64,000 nucleotides of DNA from Bdellovibrio bacteriovorus. Lineage in GTDB: Bacteria; Bdellovibrionota; Bdellovibrionia; Bdellovibrionales; Bdellovibrionaceae. Positions 41,492-50,994 of the stretch are shown here, piece after piece. The position numbers were made by a program, and so were the translations under genes. Under the pieces are notes generated by a model. The model did no database searches and was not told the DNA's origin. It worked only from the letters and a program-made list of their open reading frames with translations. Every line of letters begins with the position of its first letter. The stretch's first letter is position 1. The stretch lies in assembly GCF_002208115.1 (NCBI RefSeq), contig NZ_CP020946.1, forward strand, positions 3,596,001 through 3,660,000, read 5' to 3'.

Positions 41492-44257
41492 ATGAAATGG
41501 TTCTCTAAGATTCTGACTGCCATTGCCGCTGTTAACATGATCCTGGCCCCTGTGGCCCAGGCTGCAGCCAATTGGACTGAAAAAGAGAAAGCTCAACTTG
41601 CCCAGTACCGCGATTTCCTGGAGCCAATGGGTTACACCCTCTATGTCGACAAGGAATCCAAGAAAGCTCAAGTCTTTGATAAAACAACCAAAAAACTGGC
41701 GATGGAAATCCCGTTCGGGGAAGAGAAACAACTTCGCAAGTTCTCTCCAAAATCCATCAATAAAATGATGCTGGATGAAATGGTTCGCATTAAGAATGCT
41801 TCCAAAGCGTCTTTGTCCCACACCGTAAGAAACCTGCCGACGGAATCTGCGATGTTCTTTGTGGCGATGGGTGCGGTAGTGGCCGGTCAATTGATCACAA
41901 ACTATTCGCAAAATCCTGTGGCAATGCAACAGCATATCCAGCACCAGCTTTCACCGATGGGTGTGTTTGGTTTCTTCACTTTCATGTATTCCCAAGGGCT
42001 GACTTCCAACCTGCTTTCCACTTACATCAAGAATCCAAAGTTCCACCACATGATCCCGTACCTGGGCATGACCGTGGGTGCTTTCCTGCAAACTTATCTT
42101 TCTTCTATCGCTTCAGATCCTAACGTGAAAGCCTGTGCGAAGGTTATGATGGGCGGAAAAGTTTCCCAGAAAGACACCGCGGCTGGCGTTGAAGAAGATC
42201 CATGCGGTAAAGCCTACGAATACCTTGTTATCCACAAGAAAATCTGGGAGTACGCTCCGGGCATCGCGTCCATGCTGATTTCATCCGGTGCGGCGGCTTT
42301 GGGTCAGGCTCTTCTGACGAAAGTGGTTTTGCGTGTGACGGGTGTTGATATCGCTGTCTGGCTGACTCCGGGCACGATGCAGGTTAAAGGTCTGCGCCTT
42401 TTGATTGTTAAAGGTCTTCAGATCTCGGCGTTCGTGGCTTTGGACATGTGGTTCAACCGTCATGTGACCTTTGCCTGGAAGAACTTGTTTGATGGTGCTG
42501 ACTTCCACGACATGAACCGCGACATGGTGAACCACGTGAACACCCTGAAAACCGCGAAGTGGAGCGGGTCTACTGACAACTTGAAACATGAAATGAAGCA
42601 CTTCCATCAAAAGATGATGGACTGGCGCATGATCAACATGGCTGAGGTCTATGAAGCTCACCACAACTGGTCTGAAGCTTTGAAAAGCCTGACGAGCATG
42701 TTTAACAGCAGCTATTCCTTCTATAACGATTTCGTGAACGAAATCCGCAACGCCAGATTCAACGAATCCCAGGTGCAGCCCCTGCTGCGCACGGCTCCGC
42801 TGAATGGCGTGACTCCGCTGGATATGGCAGAAGGCCGTGAGGATCTTTATCTGACTCACCCACAGTTTATCGAAGGCATGCAGTTGGATACCGTGGCTGA
42901 AGCAGCGATCAAAGCCGATGCTTTGATGAAGTCCAATAAAGCCAAATATCTCTACCCTGTTGAAAAGAAAACTATCAACGGCATCATCGCAAAACTTTCC
43001 ACGGGCGATCGCGACCAGATCGGTAAAGGTTTGCTGGAGCTGAACAACAACATACGCATTGCCGCTCAGAATGTTTCAAGCTCTCAGAACTATTTCCACG
43101 TGATGAACGAGATCCGCAGCTATATGGGTTCTCCGGATCCATCCCTGGAAGTGGGTCGTGGCTTCGGTCAGGCTTACGAAAAAGCTCCGAGCACAGCAGA
43201 AACTTTGGCTGGCACAAGCTACTACCGTCAGGTGGGTCTGTTTAAAACTCCGAAGATCACGGACTTCCTGGTCATGCAGATGATCTGCGGTCCGGACGTG
43301 GAAGCCAATGGCAAAGTTGTGAAAACTCCAAAAATTGCCGGTGCTCACACGGGCTTCCCGTCTGTGTTCCTGCCACCGACTTTGGCAAATCAAAATGATG
43401 AATTTGATCCGTGCTTTGGTATCAAGGCCGATGCTCCGGTTGAAAGAATCTACAACTGGCCGGTGCGCGCAGCCAGCGGCAAAAGCTATAAGGGCTTTGT
43501 TGAATACCTCGTACACGAAGCCCGTGACAATGCGGTTGGCTCTAAAGAAGAGTCCGCATTCCCGGCTTGGTGGACAGCTAAAACAGAATCCCAGATGCAA
43601 AAGGCCTTTGGTGAATTCTCCAAGAGCTATGACGAAATCGTCGTGAAGATGGTTCGCAAAATGTACAACAACGAACGAAGCAGCTTCAACCGTGGCCCGA
43701 TGGCCAACGGGATCATCAACGCTGTCTTCCAGGAAGAGCGCGTGTACCTGGCTTTGTTGCAGGAAATGCTTCAGCCATCCGCGAAGTTTGATCTGAAGTT
43801 TGAAAATCTGCTGAAGAATGCTCCGACCCATGCAGCGCTGAAGGCTGTTGAAGGTGAGTTCTTTGCTCTGAACAATTTGCTGAAGAAAATCGAAGTTAAA
43901 ACGATCGAAGGCCGCGAAGTGATTCAGTCGCCTTTGGAAAACTATCAGCTCGAAGAGCAAGTGACCAAAATCCAGACCGCCTTGGCGGGCGTATCCACCC
44001 TGCTGGGCGTGGGTGACGCGACGGACGGCGCGGTCGTGACTTTGAATCAGCAACAACGTGATATCGCGGTTCAGGCACTGGAGCAGCTTCAGTCTCTGGC
44101 GCAGGAAGTGATGATGTACGGCTCTATGGCGAACGCAGTGAGCTGGGACAAGATCCGCAATATCAAACGTCTCAATGCGGAACAGGGTCAGTTCCAAAAT
44201 GAGATTCAAGCCAAGATCTCTCAAATGAGAGGCATGGCGATGCCGGGCAAGAACTAG
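41492..44257 (+). CDS. Large secreted or membrane protein of unknown function, 921 aa
   Basis: Begins with a signal peptide (about 1-24, ending AQA-AAN). About five hydrophobic segments lie between residues 110 and 330 (SAMFFVAMGAVVAGQLIT, VFGFFTFMYSQGLTSN, HMIPYLGMTVGAFLQTYL, GIASMLISSGAAALGQAL, LLIVKGLQISAFVALD), so it may be an envelope protein with a membrane core. The C-terminal 600 residues are soluble and helical. No family recognised; probably lineage-specific. The start has TGAGGTGAAGCT before ATG. Its partner 126 bases downstream is another secreted protein. Confidence 0.65.
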   Translation: MKWFSKILTAIAAVNMILAPVAQAAANWTEKEKAQLAQYRDFLEPMGYTLYVDKESKKAQVFDKTTKKLAMEIPFGEEKQLRKFSPKSINKMMLDEMVRIKNASKASLSHTVRNLPTESAMFFVAMGAVVAGQLITNYSQNPVAMQQHIQHQLSPMGVFGFFTFMYSQGLTSNLLSTYIKNPKFHHMIPYLGMTVGAFLQTYLSSIASDPNVKACAKVMMGGKVSQKDTAAGVEEDPCGKAYEYLVIHKKIWEYAPGIASMLISSGAAALGQALLTKVVLRVTGVDIAVWLTPGTMQVKGLRLLIVKGLQISAFVALDMWFNRHVTFAWKNLFDGADFHDMNRDMVNHVNTLKTAKWSGSTDNLKHEMKHFHQKMMDWRMINMAEVYEAHHNWSEALKSLTSMFNSSYSFYNDFVNEIRNARFNESQVQPLLRTAPLNGVTPLDMAEGREDLYLTHPQFIEGMQLDTVAEAAIKADALMKSNKAKYLYPVEKKTINGIIAKLSTGDRDQIGKGLLELNNNIRIAAQNVSSSQNYFHVMNEIRSYMGSPDPSLEVGRGFGQAYEKAPSTAETLAGTSYYRQVGLFKTPKITDFLVMQMICGPDVEANGKVVKTPKIAGAHTGFPSVFLPPTLANQNDEFDPCFGIKADAPVERIYNWPVRAASGKSYKGFVEYLVHEARDNAVGSKEESAFPAWWTAKTESQMQKAFGEFSKSYDEIVVKMVRKMYNNERSSFNRGPMANGIINAVFQEERVYLALLQEMLQPSAKFDLKFENLLKNAPTHAALKAVEGEFFALNNLLKKIEVKTIEGREVIQSPLENYQLEEQVTKIQTALAGVSTLLGVGDATDGAVVTLNQQQRDIAVQALEQLQSLAQEVMMYGSMANAVSWDKIRNIKRLNAEQGQFQNEIQAKISQMRGMAMPGKN

Positions 44258-44383
44258 TTGGTACGCCCTTTGATATATAGAGTGTTGAAACGATTAAACT
44301 AAGCAAGGCGCTTCTGGGATTGGAGAGTCCCAAAAATTGGAGTGCCCTGTTTAAAAAATTAACAAGTACTAAGGAGAGAGAGT

Positions 44384-45085
44384 ATGAAAAAAGCATTTGT
44401 GTTCGGTATGGCAGCCCTGGTGACAACTATGTCCCTGTCTTTGACGGTCCACGCAGCCCCTGGTGCAAAGCCAGCGCGTGAAGCTTTGGTGGAATACACC
44501 AAGCAGGTTAAGGCCGCCGCTTTCGGTAAACGCATGACCTCCAAAGGTTTGGATGCCCAGCAACTGAAAGTCGCTCAAGACAACATCATCAACGAGCTGG
44601 CCCTTCCTTCAGGCAAGAACAATGCTCTTTCCATGGCTCTGAAAGCAGATCCAACCAAGTCCGCACAACGTCTGGACAGCCTGGCAACTATCGTTGCAGC
44701 TAAAAAGATGGCGGCAGAGATTAGCAAAAACGACGCTAACGAAGGTCAATCCATCGATGCAGCAGCGACCGCTTCTGCGAAACTGATGGCAAACTCCTCT
44801 TTGACGGGCGCTCGTAAAACAGCGAAAGACCTGAGCGCGGCTGAGTTGACTGAAACTACCGCGGCATTGTCCAAACTGGAAACTCTGCCAGAGGCTATCT
44901 TGACCAGATTCTCTAAAGCAGAGCGTGACTCTTACACTCAAATCATCGAGCGCCACGACCAGATCGTTGAATCCGGCAAACGCGGCACTTCTGAAGAAGC
45001 ATTTGTAGACGCGATCATGGAAGTCAAAGGCGTGGATAAAGCCAAAGCAATGGAAGTTGTGAAAAAGCTTAAAGAGTGCGTGTAA
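44384..45085 (+). CDS. Secreted helical protein of unknown function, 233 aa
   Basis: Signal peptide about 1-24 (LVTTMSLSLTVHA). The mature part is alpha-helical and Ala/Lys-rich (ALVEYTKQVKAAAFGK, AATASAKLMANSS, VDKAKAMEVVKKLKECV), ending with one Cys. Not a known family. AAGGAG precedes the ATG at good spacing and a strong terminator follows, so it is a single-gene unit probably well expressed. Confidence 0.65.
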   Translation: MKKAFVFGMAALVTTMSLSLTVHAAPGAKPAREALVEYTKQVKAAAFGKRMTSKGLDAQQLKVAQDNIINELALPSGKNNALSMALKADPTKSAQRLDSLATIVAAKKMAAEISKNDANEGQSIDAAATASAKLMANSSLTGARKTAKDLSAAELTETTAALSKLETLPEAILTRFSKAERDSYTQIIERHDQIVESGKRGTSEEAFVDAIMEVKGVDKAKAMEVVKKLKECV

Positions 45086-45108
45086 GAATAAAGAAAATCT
45101 CTACTCCG

Positions 45109-45142
45109 AAAAGCCGGGTCAGCAATGACGCCGGCTTTTTTA
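45109..45142 (+). terminator. Intrinsic terminator after the 233-aa secreted protein
   Basis: AAAAGCCGGGTCA-GCAA-TGACGCCGGCTTTTTT: 13-bp stem with one bulged G and a GCAA tetraloop. It may also end the opposite-strand gene at 45146. Confidence 0.93.
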
Positions 45143-45145
45143 TTT

Positions 45146-45706
45146 TTACTGGCAGTTATTGAATTCTTTGAAGTAGCGCTGGCAGATGGAGTACTGCGAA
45201 TTGCAGTCATTCACATCGGTAGACTGGTAAGTTGCCATGGGGCATTCACGCATGGCTGTTTTTGTAACGACAGCCTGGAAAGATCCCTCCGCATAGACAG
45301 TGTTTCCGCTGACCAGACGATAGTTCACGTTGTTGGTGCCGACTTCCAGCAAAGGCTTTTGGAAAAGGGTGGAAATCCACAGATTGAAAGCATCAGTACT
45401 GATGCCGCGAGCCCCTTGATAGTCTTCTGTTTTGGAGCGATTGGAACCATCCTGATGAAATGCCGTCAGCTCCACTTTCGTCACTCGCGCATCACGAGGT
45501 CCCACGAAATGATCATAAGCCCCCGGTTTCATCACGATATCACGACAAGAATACAATGCCGTTCCGTTGCCGTTAAAACCGCCGCAGATAACACGAACCT
45601 GACCTTGAATTGGAGTGACAGTGAGGGAGTTCCCTTTTTCGAAGCCGACGTTCTGGGCCTGAGCCAAAGAACACAGCGCTGTGATGAAGATAACAAGTCT
45701 TAACAT
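45146..45706 (-). CDS. Secreted protein of unknown function, 186 aa
   Basis: ATG at 45706 gives a signal peptide (about 1-18, ALCSLAQA-QN). The mature protein is beta-rich with GQVRVICGGFNG, YSCRDIVMKPGAYDHFVG and a Cys-rich end (DCNSQYSICQRYFKEFNNC). No family recognised. It lies downstream of the ctp gene by 63 bases and is probably not co-translated. Confidence 0.6.
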   Translation of the reverse strand: MLRLVIFITALCSLAQAQNVGFEKGNSLTVTPIQGQVRVICGGFNGNGTALYSCRDIVMKPGAYDHFVGPRDARVTKVELTAFHQDGSNRSKTEDYQGARGISTDAFNLWISTLFQKPLLEVGTNNVNYRLVSGNTVYAEGSFQAVVTKTAMRECPMATYQSTDVNDCNSQYSICQRYFKEFNNCQ

Positions 45707-45769
45707 GAAAGGCCCCCTCTGCCTTGGATGTGCGGCTAGAGTAGGGCCTCTAAAATTCTTAATCAATAA

Positions 45770-47146
45770 CTAGCGCGTCAAAGCCTTCAAAGTATCCCAT
45801 GCTTTGAGGTAGCTAAATGCTTGATATGCTTGATAATCAGCCTTGAACAGCTTATCGCGCGGCGACAGCTTTTCATCTTTTTTCGATCCCACGTCTTTCC
45901 ACCAAGCCAAAGCTCCTTCTTCTGCGCCCTCTTTGACATCCAGCTTCTCTGCGGCTTTCTCACGATCACCTTTCAAGTGACCGGCAATATCACCTTCACG
46001 AGTTGTGACAGATTTCACAATCGCTTTAGAGAATGCATCTGGATCCACGTCTTCAATTTCAATGTCAGGATGAATACCTTCCGCCTGGATTGAAACACCG
46101 TTCGGCGTGTAGTAACGAGCCACAGTCAATTTCAGACCACTGCCATCACCCAGCTTGATCACCGACTGCACAGAACCCTTACCGAATGTTCTTTGACCTA
46201 CGATCAAAGCGCGTTTGTTGTCTTGCAAAGCACCGGACACAATCTCGCTCGCACTTGCTGTATATTCATTGACCAAGATCACGATTGGGAAGTTTGTGTA
46301 CTGACCTTTTTTAGAAGCCGTCGCCACTTCTTTTTCGTTTTTATTTCGACCGATCGTGGACACGATAGTGCCTTCTTTCAGGAACATATCGCTGACCTTG
46401 ATCGCCTGATCCAGCAAACCACCCGGATTTCTGCGCATATCAATCAACAGACCGGACATGTTTTTGTTGTTCTTGATATGAGTTTCAACAACCTTTTGCA
46501 GATCTTTGGAGGTGTTTTCGATGAAGCTTGTGATGCGCACATAAGCAAAGCCATCGCCCAGATCCGTATACTTCACCGATTTGATTTTCACGCTGCCGCG
46601 AACCACGGTGATGTCACGAGGCTTTTCCTCGTTATCACGAACCACACGCAAAACAATCTTGCTGCCCTTTTTCCCACGCATCATCACAGAGGCTTCGGCC
46701 AGACTCATACCCTTGGTGGTTGTTCCGTCGATAGCCACAACTTTATCCCCAGCCTTGATACCCGCTTCCCAGGCTGGCGCATCTTCGATCGGAGAAATGA
46801 TCGTCAGAATGCCGTTCTGAATGGAAATCTCAATACCCAAACCGCCGAACTCACCGCTGGTCTCTGTTTCAAAGTCCTTGAACATTTCAGGCGGCATGAA
46901 GTTCGTGTGCGGATCCAGTTCGCGCAGCATACCTTTGATCGCACCATAAACCAGCTTTTTGGTGTTCACTTCTTCAACGTAATACTGCTGAATCAGATTT
47001 AGAACCTTACTGAAGTTCTGAAGGTCCGCATACCTTTCCTGGGCAAAGGCTCTTACTTGAAAACCTGTTTCTGCCATGATGAACAAAACCAGCAGAAGGG
47101 CGCCGCCCAAAATATAGGTTTTCCAGTAGCGTTTGAGTGATTGCAT
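45770..47146 (-). CDS. ctpA: Carboxy-terminal processing peptidase (S41), 458 aa
   Basis: A membrane-anchored serine peptidase. N-terminal TM (about 10-28, YILGGALLLVLFIMAE), PDZ domain (about 90-180, GGLGIEISIQNGILTIISPIEDAPAWEAG given here in parts), then the S41 domain with RNNPGG-like MRRNPGGLLDQAI, the catalytic Ser in ASASEIVSGALQDNKRA and the catalytic Lys in GQRTFGKGSVQS. Ctp proteins trim periplasmic proteins, including cell-wall hydrolases. It lies four bases after the envC-like gene, so they form one operon with ftsEX. Confidence 0.95.
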   Translation of the reverse strand: MQSLKRYWKTYILGGALLLVLFIMAETGFQVRAFAQERYADLQNFSKVLNLIQQYYVEEVNTKKLVYGAIKGMLRELDPHTNFMPPEMFKDFETETSGEFGGLGIEISIQNGILTIISPIEDAPAWEAGIKAGDKVVAIDGTTTKGMSLAEASVMMRGKKGSKIVLRVVRDNEEKPRDITVVRGSVKIKSVKYTDLGDGFAYVRITSFIENTSKDLQKVVETHIKNNKNMSGLLIDMRRNPGGLLDQAIKVSDMFLKEGTIVSTIGRNKNEKEVATASKKGQYTNFPIVILVNEYTASASEIVSGALQDNKRALIVGQRTFGKGSVQSVIKLGDGSGLKLTVARYYTPNGVSIQAEGIHPDIEIEDVDPDAFSKAIVKSVTTREGDIAGHLKGDREKAAEKLDVKEGAEEGALAWWKDVGSKKDEKLSPRDKLFKADYQAYQAFSYLKAWDTLKALTR

Positions 47147-47150
47147 AGTG

Positions 47151-48266
47151 TTAGAGTCCTTTCATCCACTGTTGCGGGTCGTAGGGTTCGGAAAAATGTC
47201 TAATTTCAAAATACAGTCCGGAACTGCCGTCTTGCGGGGCTTCACCCACCTGAGCCAGCACCTGAGAACCCGTGACCTCGTCACCAGTGTTCACCTTCAC
47301 TTCTTGTGCATGGGAATAGACGCTGTAGTAGTGATCGCCATGATCCACAATCAGAGTTGTTCCAAAGCCCGGAAGCGTTCCGACATAGGAAACCTTTCCT
47401 TCAAACACGGCTTTGATATTGCTACCCTTGGCCGCGGAGATGAAAATTCCCTTGTGAGTTAAAGTATAGGGGTGATCCTGACCTTTCATAAGTCCAAATT
47501 TGCGGGTGATCACACCTTCAAGAGGTGCAGAAAGCTCACCTTTTTGGTCGGCAAAGGACGGCTTAAAGAGCAAGTCAAACAGTCCGGCATCGTCAATATT
47601 GTACTGCAGGGATTTTTCCCGAAGACCGTTGATTTTATTGATGGCAAAGAGCTTGTTCTTGCGGATTCCATCCAGAAGCTTGCCCTTCAGGTCCTGCTCT
47701 TTGCGCAAGGCTTTTTCCTGGGCAGCGATCTTTTGCTCAACGGTTTTCATGCTGTCCAGTCGCTGCGCCAGGGTCTTGCGTTTGCTTTCCAGATCCTTAA
47801 GGTCCCGGGAATAGTTTTTGATCAATTCAAGATCGCGAGCAGCCACAACACCCAGAATTTTCAGGTTTCTTTCCAAAAACGCTGAGCTGCTGGACGAAAA
47901 CAGGAACCGGGCAATCGAAGGCCCGCCCAGCTTGTACATGGCCCGCAGACGTTCCGCCAAAAGAGTTCTTTGCTGACGGGACTTTAGGTCCAGATCCTCC
48001 ACTTTTTGGGTGAGATTTCGGATATTCACCTCGAGGAAAGCCCGCTGCTGCGACATCTCCCCTTTTTCGGTCACGATCTTTTTGATTTTCTTATTCAACT
48101 GATAAAGAGCCGACAGGACCTGACGTTGCTTCAGCTCGGCATCTTCAAGCTTTTTCTTGGTCGCTTCAAAGTCTTTGGCAAGGTTGTCCACGTCGGTGGG
48201 ATTTGCGGCTTTCGCCCCCAACGACAATGAAAACACCAATGCCAACAGAATCTGTGCAAGCTTCAA
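47151..48266 (-). CDS. envC: EnvC-like murein hydrolase activator, 371 aa
   Basis: Signal peptide about 1-20, then two long coiled coils (about 25-210) as in EnvC, then a C-terminal LytM (M23) domain. The LytM zinc site is degenerate: HKGIFI lacks the Asp, YSHAQ and LYFEIR replace the usual His, so it should bind but not cut. EnvC is known to be such a non-catalytic activator of amidases, worked by FtsEX. The gene is three bases after ftsX, consistent with that role. Confidence 0.85.
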   Translation of the reverse strand: MKLAQILLALVFSLSLGAKAANPTDVDNLAKDFEATKKKLEDAELKQRQVLSALYQLNKKIKKIVTEKGEMSQQRAFLEVNIRNLTQKVEDLDLKSRQQRTLLAERLRAMYKLGGPSIARFLFSSSSSAFLERNLKILGVVAARDLELIKNYSRDLKDLESKRKTLAQRLDSMKTVEQKIAAQEKALRKEQDLKGKLLDGIRKNKLFAINKINGLREKSLQYNIDDAGLFDLLFKPSFADQKGELSAPLEGVITRKFGLMKGQDHPYTLTHKGIFISAAKGSNIKAVFEGKVSYVGTLPGFGTTLIVDHGDHYYSVYSHAQEVKVNTGDEVTGSQVLAQVGEAPQDGSSGLYFEIRHFSEPYDPQQWMKGL

Positions 48267-48269
48267 CGA

Positions 48270-49163
48270 TCACCCCTGACTTCCGGCAAAGCCGTCATTC
48301 ATGCGACGAACACACAGATAAGATCCCAAGGCCCCAAGCCCAGTGCCCGCGATAACAAACACCACCAAAAGCACCGGACCCATAAACTGAATGTGCTCGC
48401 CCAGTTGCAGGAAGCTCAGCTTCGTGATCAGCAGATTTTTGATCCCGATGTAAACGGCAAAACAAAGACCCAAAGACAAGACCGAGGAAACAACCCCCAA
48501 CACCGCTCCTTCCACCAGGAATGGCTTTCGGATCATGGAAGGCGTGGCACCAATCATTTCCAGCACCACAATCTCGTCCTTGCGCGCCTGAACCGAGGCA
48601 CGAATGGCGTTGGACATAACAAACAGGGACGCTGCCAGAATCACCAGACATAACGCGCGCAAGGTCAGCTCGATCGCATTAACCAGTGCAGCGTACTTTT
48701 CAACCCAGTCCTGGCCATAGCTGACTTCATCCACACCCTCCAGTTGACGAAGCTTTCCGGCCATGGACTGCAACACGGTTGTTTGCTCGGCCGCGGCCAC
48801 ATCGGATTTCAGTTGAACCAAAAGACTTGCGGGAATCAGACGAAGCAGTTCTTCATCCTGAGAGATATCCGGAGCATAACTTGCCATCTGGGAACGGAAG
48901 TCACCCAAAGCCTGCTCTTGTGTGACAAACTTCACGCCTGCCACATTTTCATTTTCTTTGATTTTACTTTCAATGTCCTGACGGCCTTTTTCAGAAAGAT
49001 CCTGAGAAAGGTAAACCGTCATCTGCACATCCTCACCCCACAGAGTCAGAATGTTTCTGAAATTCTGAGATACCAAAAGGGCGGCACCCATCACCACAAA
49101 ACACGCGGTCACGACAACCAGGGTGGAAACCTTCAACGCCCAGTTCTTTTGATGTGGTCTCAC
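48270..49163 (-). CDS. ftsX: Cell-division ABC permease FtsX, 297 aa
   Basis: Four predicted TMs (about 18-38, 175-195, 218-245, 265-285) and a large periplasmic loop (about 40-165) with the FtsX-type VYLSQDLSEKG and the LLRLIPASLLVQL region. It couples FtsE ATPase motion to periplasmic hydrolase activators. It overlaps ftsE by 4 bases (ATGA) and precedes envC by 3. Confidence 0.92.
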   Translation of the reverse strand: MRPHQKNWALKVSTLVVVTACFVVMGAALLVSQNFRNILTLWGEDVQMTVYLSQDLSEKGRQDIESKIKENENVAGVKFVTQEQALGDFRSQMASYAPDISQDEELLRLIPASLLVQLKSDVAAAEQTTVLQSMAGKLRQLEGVDEVSYGQDWVEKYAALVNAIELTLRALCLVILAASLFVMSNAIRASVQARKDEIVVLEMIGATPSMIRKPFLVEGAVLGVVSSVLSLGLCFAVYIGIKNLLITKLSFLQLGEHIQFMGPVLLVVFVIAGTGLGALGSYLCVRRMNDGFAGSQG

Positions 49164-49822
49164 TTGGTGTCCCCCACAATCATTCCATCCTGCAGTTGCA
49201 GTGTGCGCTTCTTGCGACGACGAACCATCTCGTGATCATGCGTTGCCACAAAGACGGTGGTCCCTTGAGAGCAAACACGTTCCAGAAGATCCATGATCTC
49301 TTCACTTAAGCGCGGATCCAGATTTCCTGTCGGCTCATCGGCAATCAGCACTCCTGGCTGATGAATGATCGCCCGGGCAATGGCGGTTCTTTGCTGCTCC
49401 CCCCCGGAAACGAAGTCCGGGTACTGATCATGCTTGTGCGCAAGGCCCACCTGCTCCAGCACCTCGTACACACGGCGCTGAATGGCTGGTGCTTTATCGC
49501 CGCGAACCTGCAATGGCAACGCGACATTTTCAAAGATCGTTCGATCCTTCAAAAGTTTGAAATCCTGGAAAATCACACCGATTTTTCGGCGAAAGAACGG
49601 AATTTGGGAATCTCGCATCGTCAATAGATCATGGCCCGCCACCTTCACATCCCCTGATGTGGCGATATCGTAGGCTGAGATCATCTTGAACAGAGTTGTT
49701 TTACCTGCCCCACTGGGACCGGTCAGAAAAACGAACTCACCCTTGTCGATGCGCAAATCAATATTCTTAAGCGCATGAACCGGGCCTGGATAGGTCTTAT
49801 AGACGTGAGAGAATTCAATCAT
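49160..49822 (-). CDS. ftsE: Cell-division ATPase FtsE, 220 aa
   Basis: Walker A FLTGPSGAGKTTLFKMI, signature FVSGGEQQRTAIARAI, Walker B GVLIADEPTGNLDPRLS and H-loop VFVATHDHEMVR. It is the cytosolic partner of FtsX. It starts the ftsE-ftsX-envC-ctp operon, which is a regulated path to peptidoglycan cleavage at division. Confidence 0.95.
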   Translation of the reverse strand: MIEFSHVYKTYPGPVHALKNIDLRIDKGEFVFLTGPSGAGKTTLFKMISAYDIATSGDVKVAGHDLLTMRDSQIPFFRRKIGVIFQDFKLLKDRTIFENVALPLQVRGDKAPAIQRRVYEVLEQVGLAHKHDQYPDFVSGGEQQRTAIARAIIHQPGVLIADEPTGNLDPRLSEEIMDLLERVCSQGTTVFVATHDHEMVRRRKKRTLQLQDGMIVGDTK

Positions 49823-49894
49823 CCCTTCATCTTATGAAAGATGACTGCTGATGAATACTCGCCACAAGTCGAGGTTTTGGTGTTTTTGAAGGAT

Positions 49895-50197
49895 TTAAGG
49901 AAGGCTTCCCGCCATCAGGGTATCAATTATCGTGGTGTGTTGACGGCGCAGGGCCAACTTGATGGCTTCCTCCGACTGAACAGACCCCAGCTTCAAAACA
50001 GTGTCATAGGGTGTTTTGATGGTCTTCATCACAGCTCCGTTGCAGAAGATTCTGCTGACCAGATAAGGATTTTGCGTTCCCCAATCCTCTGTCTGAATGT
50101 GGAACTTCTGACCGCGCACTGTAATATCTGAGTTAAAACCTTTTTGCACCTGCACAAACCTCCCGGAAAAATTAGCAGATTTTACTGTGTTTCTCAT
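49895..50197 (-). CDS. Conserved hypothetical protein, 100 aa
   Basis: A small soluble protein with VRGQKFHIQTEDWGTQNPYL and VSRIFCNGAVMKTIKTPYD, a mixed beta/alpha pattern, and an Arg/His-rich helix near the end. I do not know the family name. ATG at 50197 is preferred; a longer frame to 50293 would run through the divergent gene start. It lies 72 bases after ftsE and is divergent from the DUF481 gene. Function not assigned. Confidence 0.55.
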   Translation of the reverse strand: MRNTVKSANFSGRFVQVQKGFNSDITVRGQKFHIQTEDWGTQNPYLVSRIFCNGAVMKTIKTPYDTVLKLGSVQSEEAIKLALRRQHTTIIDTLMAGSLP

Positions 50198-50268
50198 CAA
50201 TTTTTTCTTGGACGATGAGCGAATTAAAACTAGAGTCAAATCCTGGATAAATAAAAGGAGATTTGTGT

Positions 50269-50979
50269 ATGAAGATGTTCTCGATTGCCGCAAGTGTGTT
50301 CGCCTTGCTTTGTTCGTTCTCTGCCGCTGCGGCTCCGGTTACCGGTGAAGCAGAAGCTGGTGCCGTAATTGTCAGCGGTAACAGTGATTCTGAGAGTTAT
50401 GCTGCGAAAGCAAAAACCACTTACACGCAGGACAAAAATGTTTATTCCGCATTCGGGCGCTACTTAAAAACGGACTCCAACGGTGTTGAATCTGCCCGCA
50501 ACTGGGAAATCGGTGCTCGTTACGAACGTGAACTGACCGACTATCTGGGCGTGTTTGCCGGCCAAAAGGCAGAAAGCGATATCTTCAACGGCTACATCCA
50601 AAGGGACTCTTCCGACTTGGGTTTGAAGTACAGCGTGATCAAATCTGACGAAATGAACTGGTTCTTCGAGGTCGGTTATCGTTATCAGAAGACACTTCCA
50701 ACCACTGGCGGAACGACTCATGACAACATGGGCCGTCTGTTCACCGAATTTAACAAAGCTCTGGATAAAACCTTGTCATTCAAATACTGGGCGGAGTATC
50801 TGCCGAACTTCACAACCACCGATGCTTATTTGTTCAACACGGAAGCTTCCTTGAATGTGATGTTGAACTCTGTGTTCTCTTTGAAGTTGGCTTATCTATT
50901 ACAATATCAAAATTCCATTCCTGCTGATGGCAAGTACACCACAACCACGAGTACAATGAATCTCGTGGCAAAATTCTAA
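50269..50979 (+). CDS. DUF481-type outer-membrane barrel, 236 aa
   Basis: Signal peptide about 1-21 (LLCSFSAAAA). The mature protein is a repeated beta-barrel: EAEAGAVIVSGNSDSESYAAK, GARYERELTDYLGVFAGQK, YFRLGYRYQKT-like EVGYRYQKTLPT, and the Phe-terminated C-terminus (STMNLVAKF) recognised by the BAM machine. DUF481 barrels are salt-stress-related outer-membrane proteins of unknown role. ATG at 50269 has AGGAG eight bases upstream. Confidence 0.85.
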   Translation: MKMFSIAASVFALLCSFSAAAAPVTGEAEAGAVIVSGNSDSESYAAKAKTTYTQDKNVYSAFGRYLKTDSNGVESARNWEIGARYERELTDYLGVFAGQKAESDIFNGYIQRDSSDLGLKYSVIKSDEMNWFFEVGYRYQKTLPTTGGTTHDNMGRLFTEFNKALDKTLSFKYWAEYLPNFTTTDAYLFNTEASLNVMLNSVFSLKLAYLLQYQNSIPADGKYTTTTSTMNLVAKF

Positions 50980-50994
50980 GAAAGGATTGAAACC

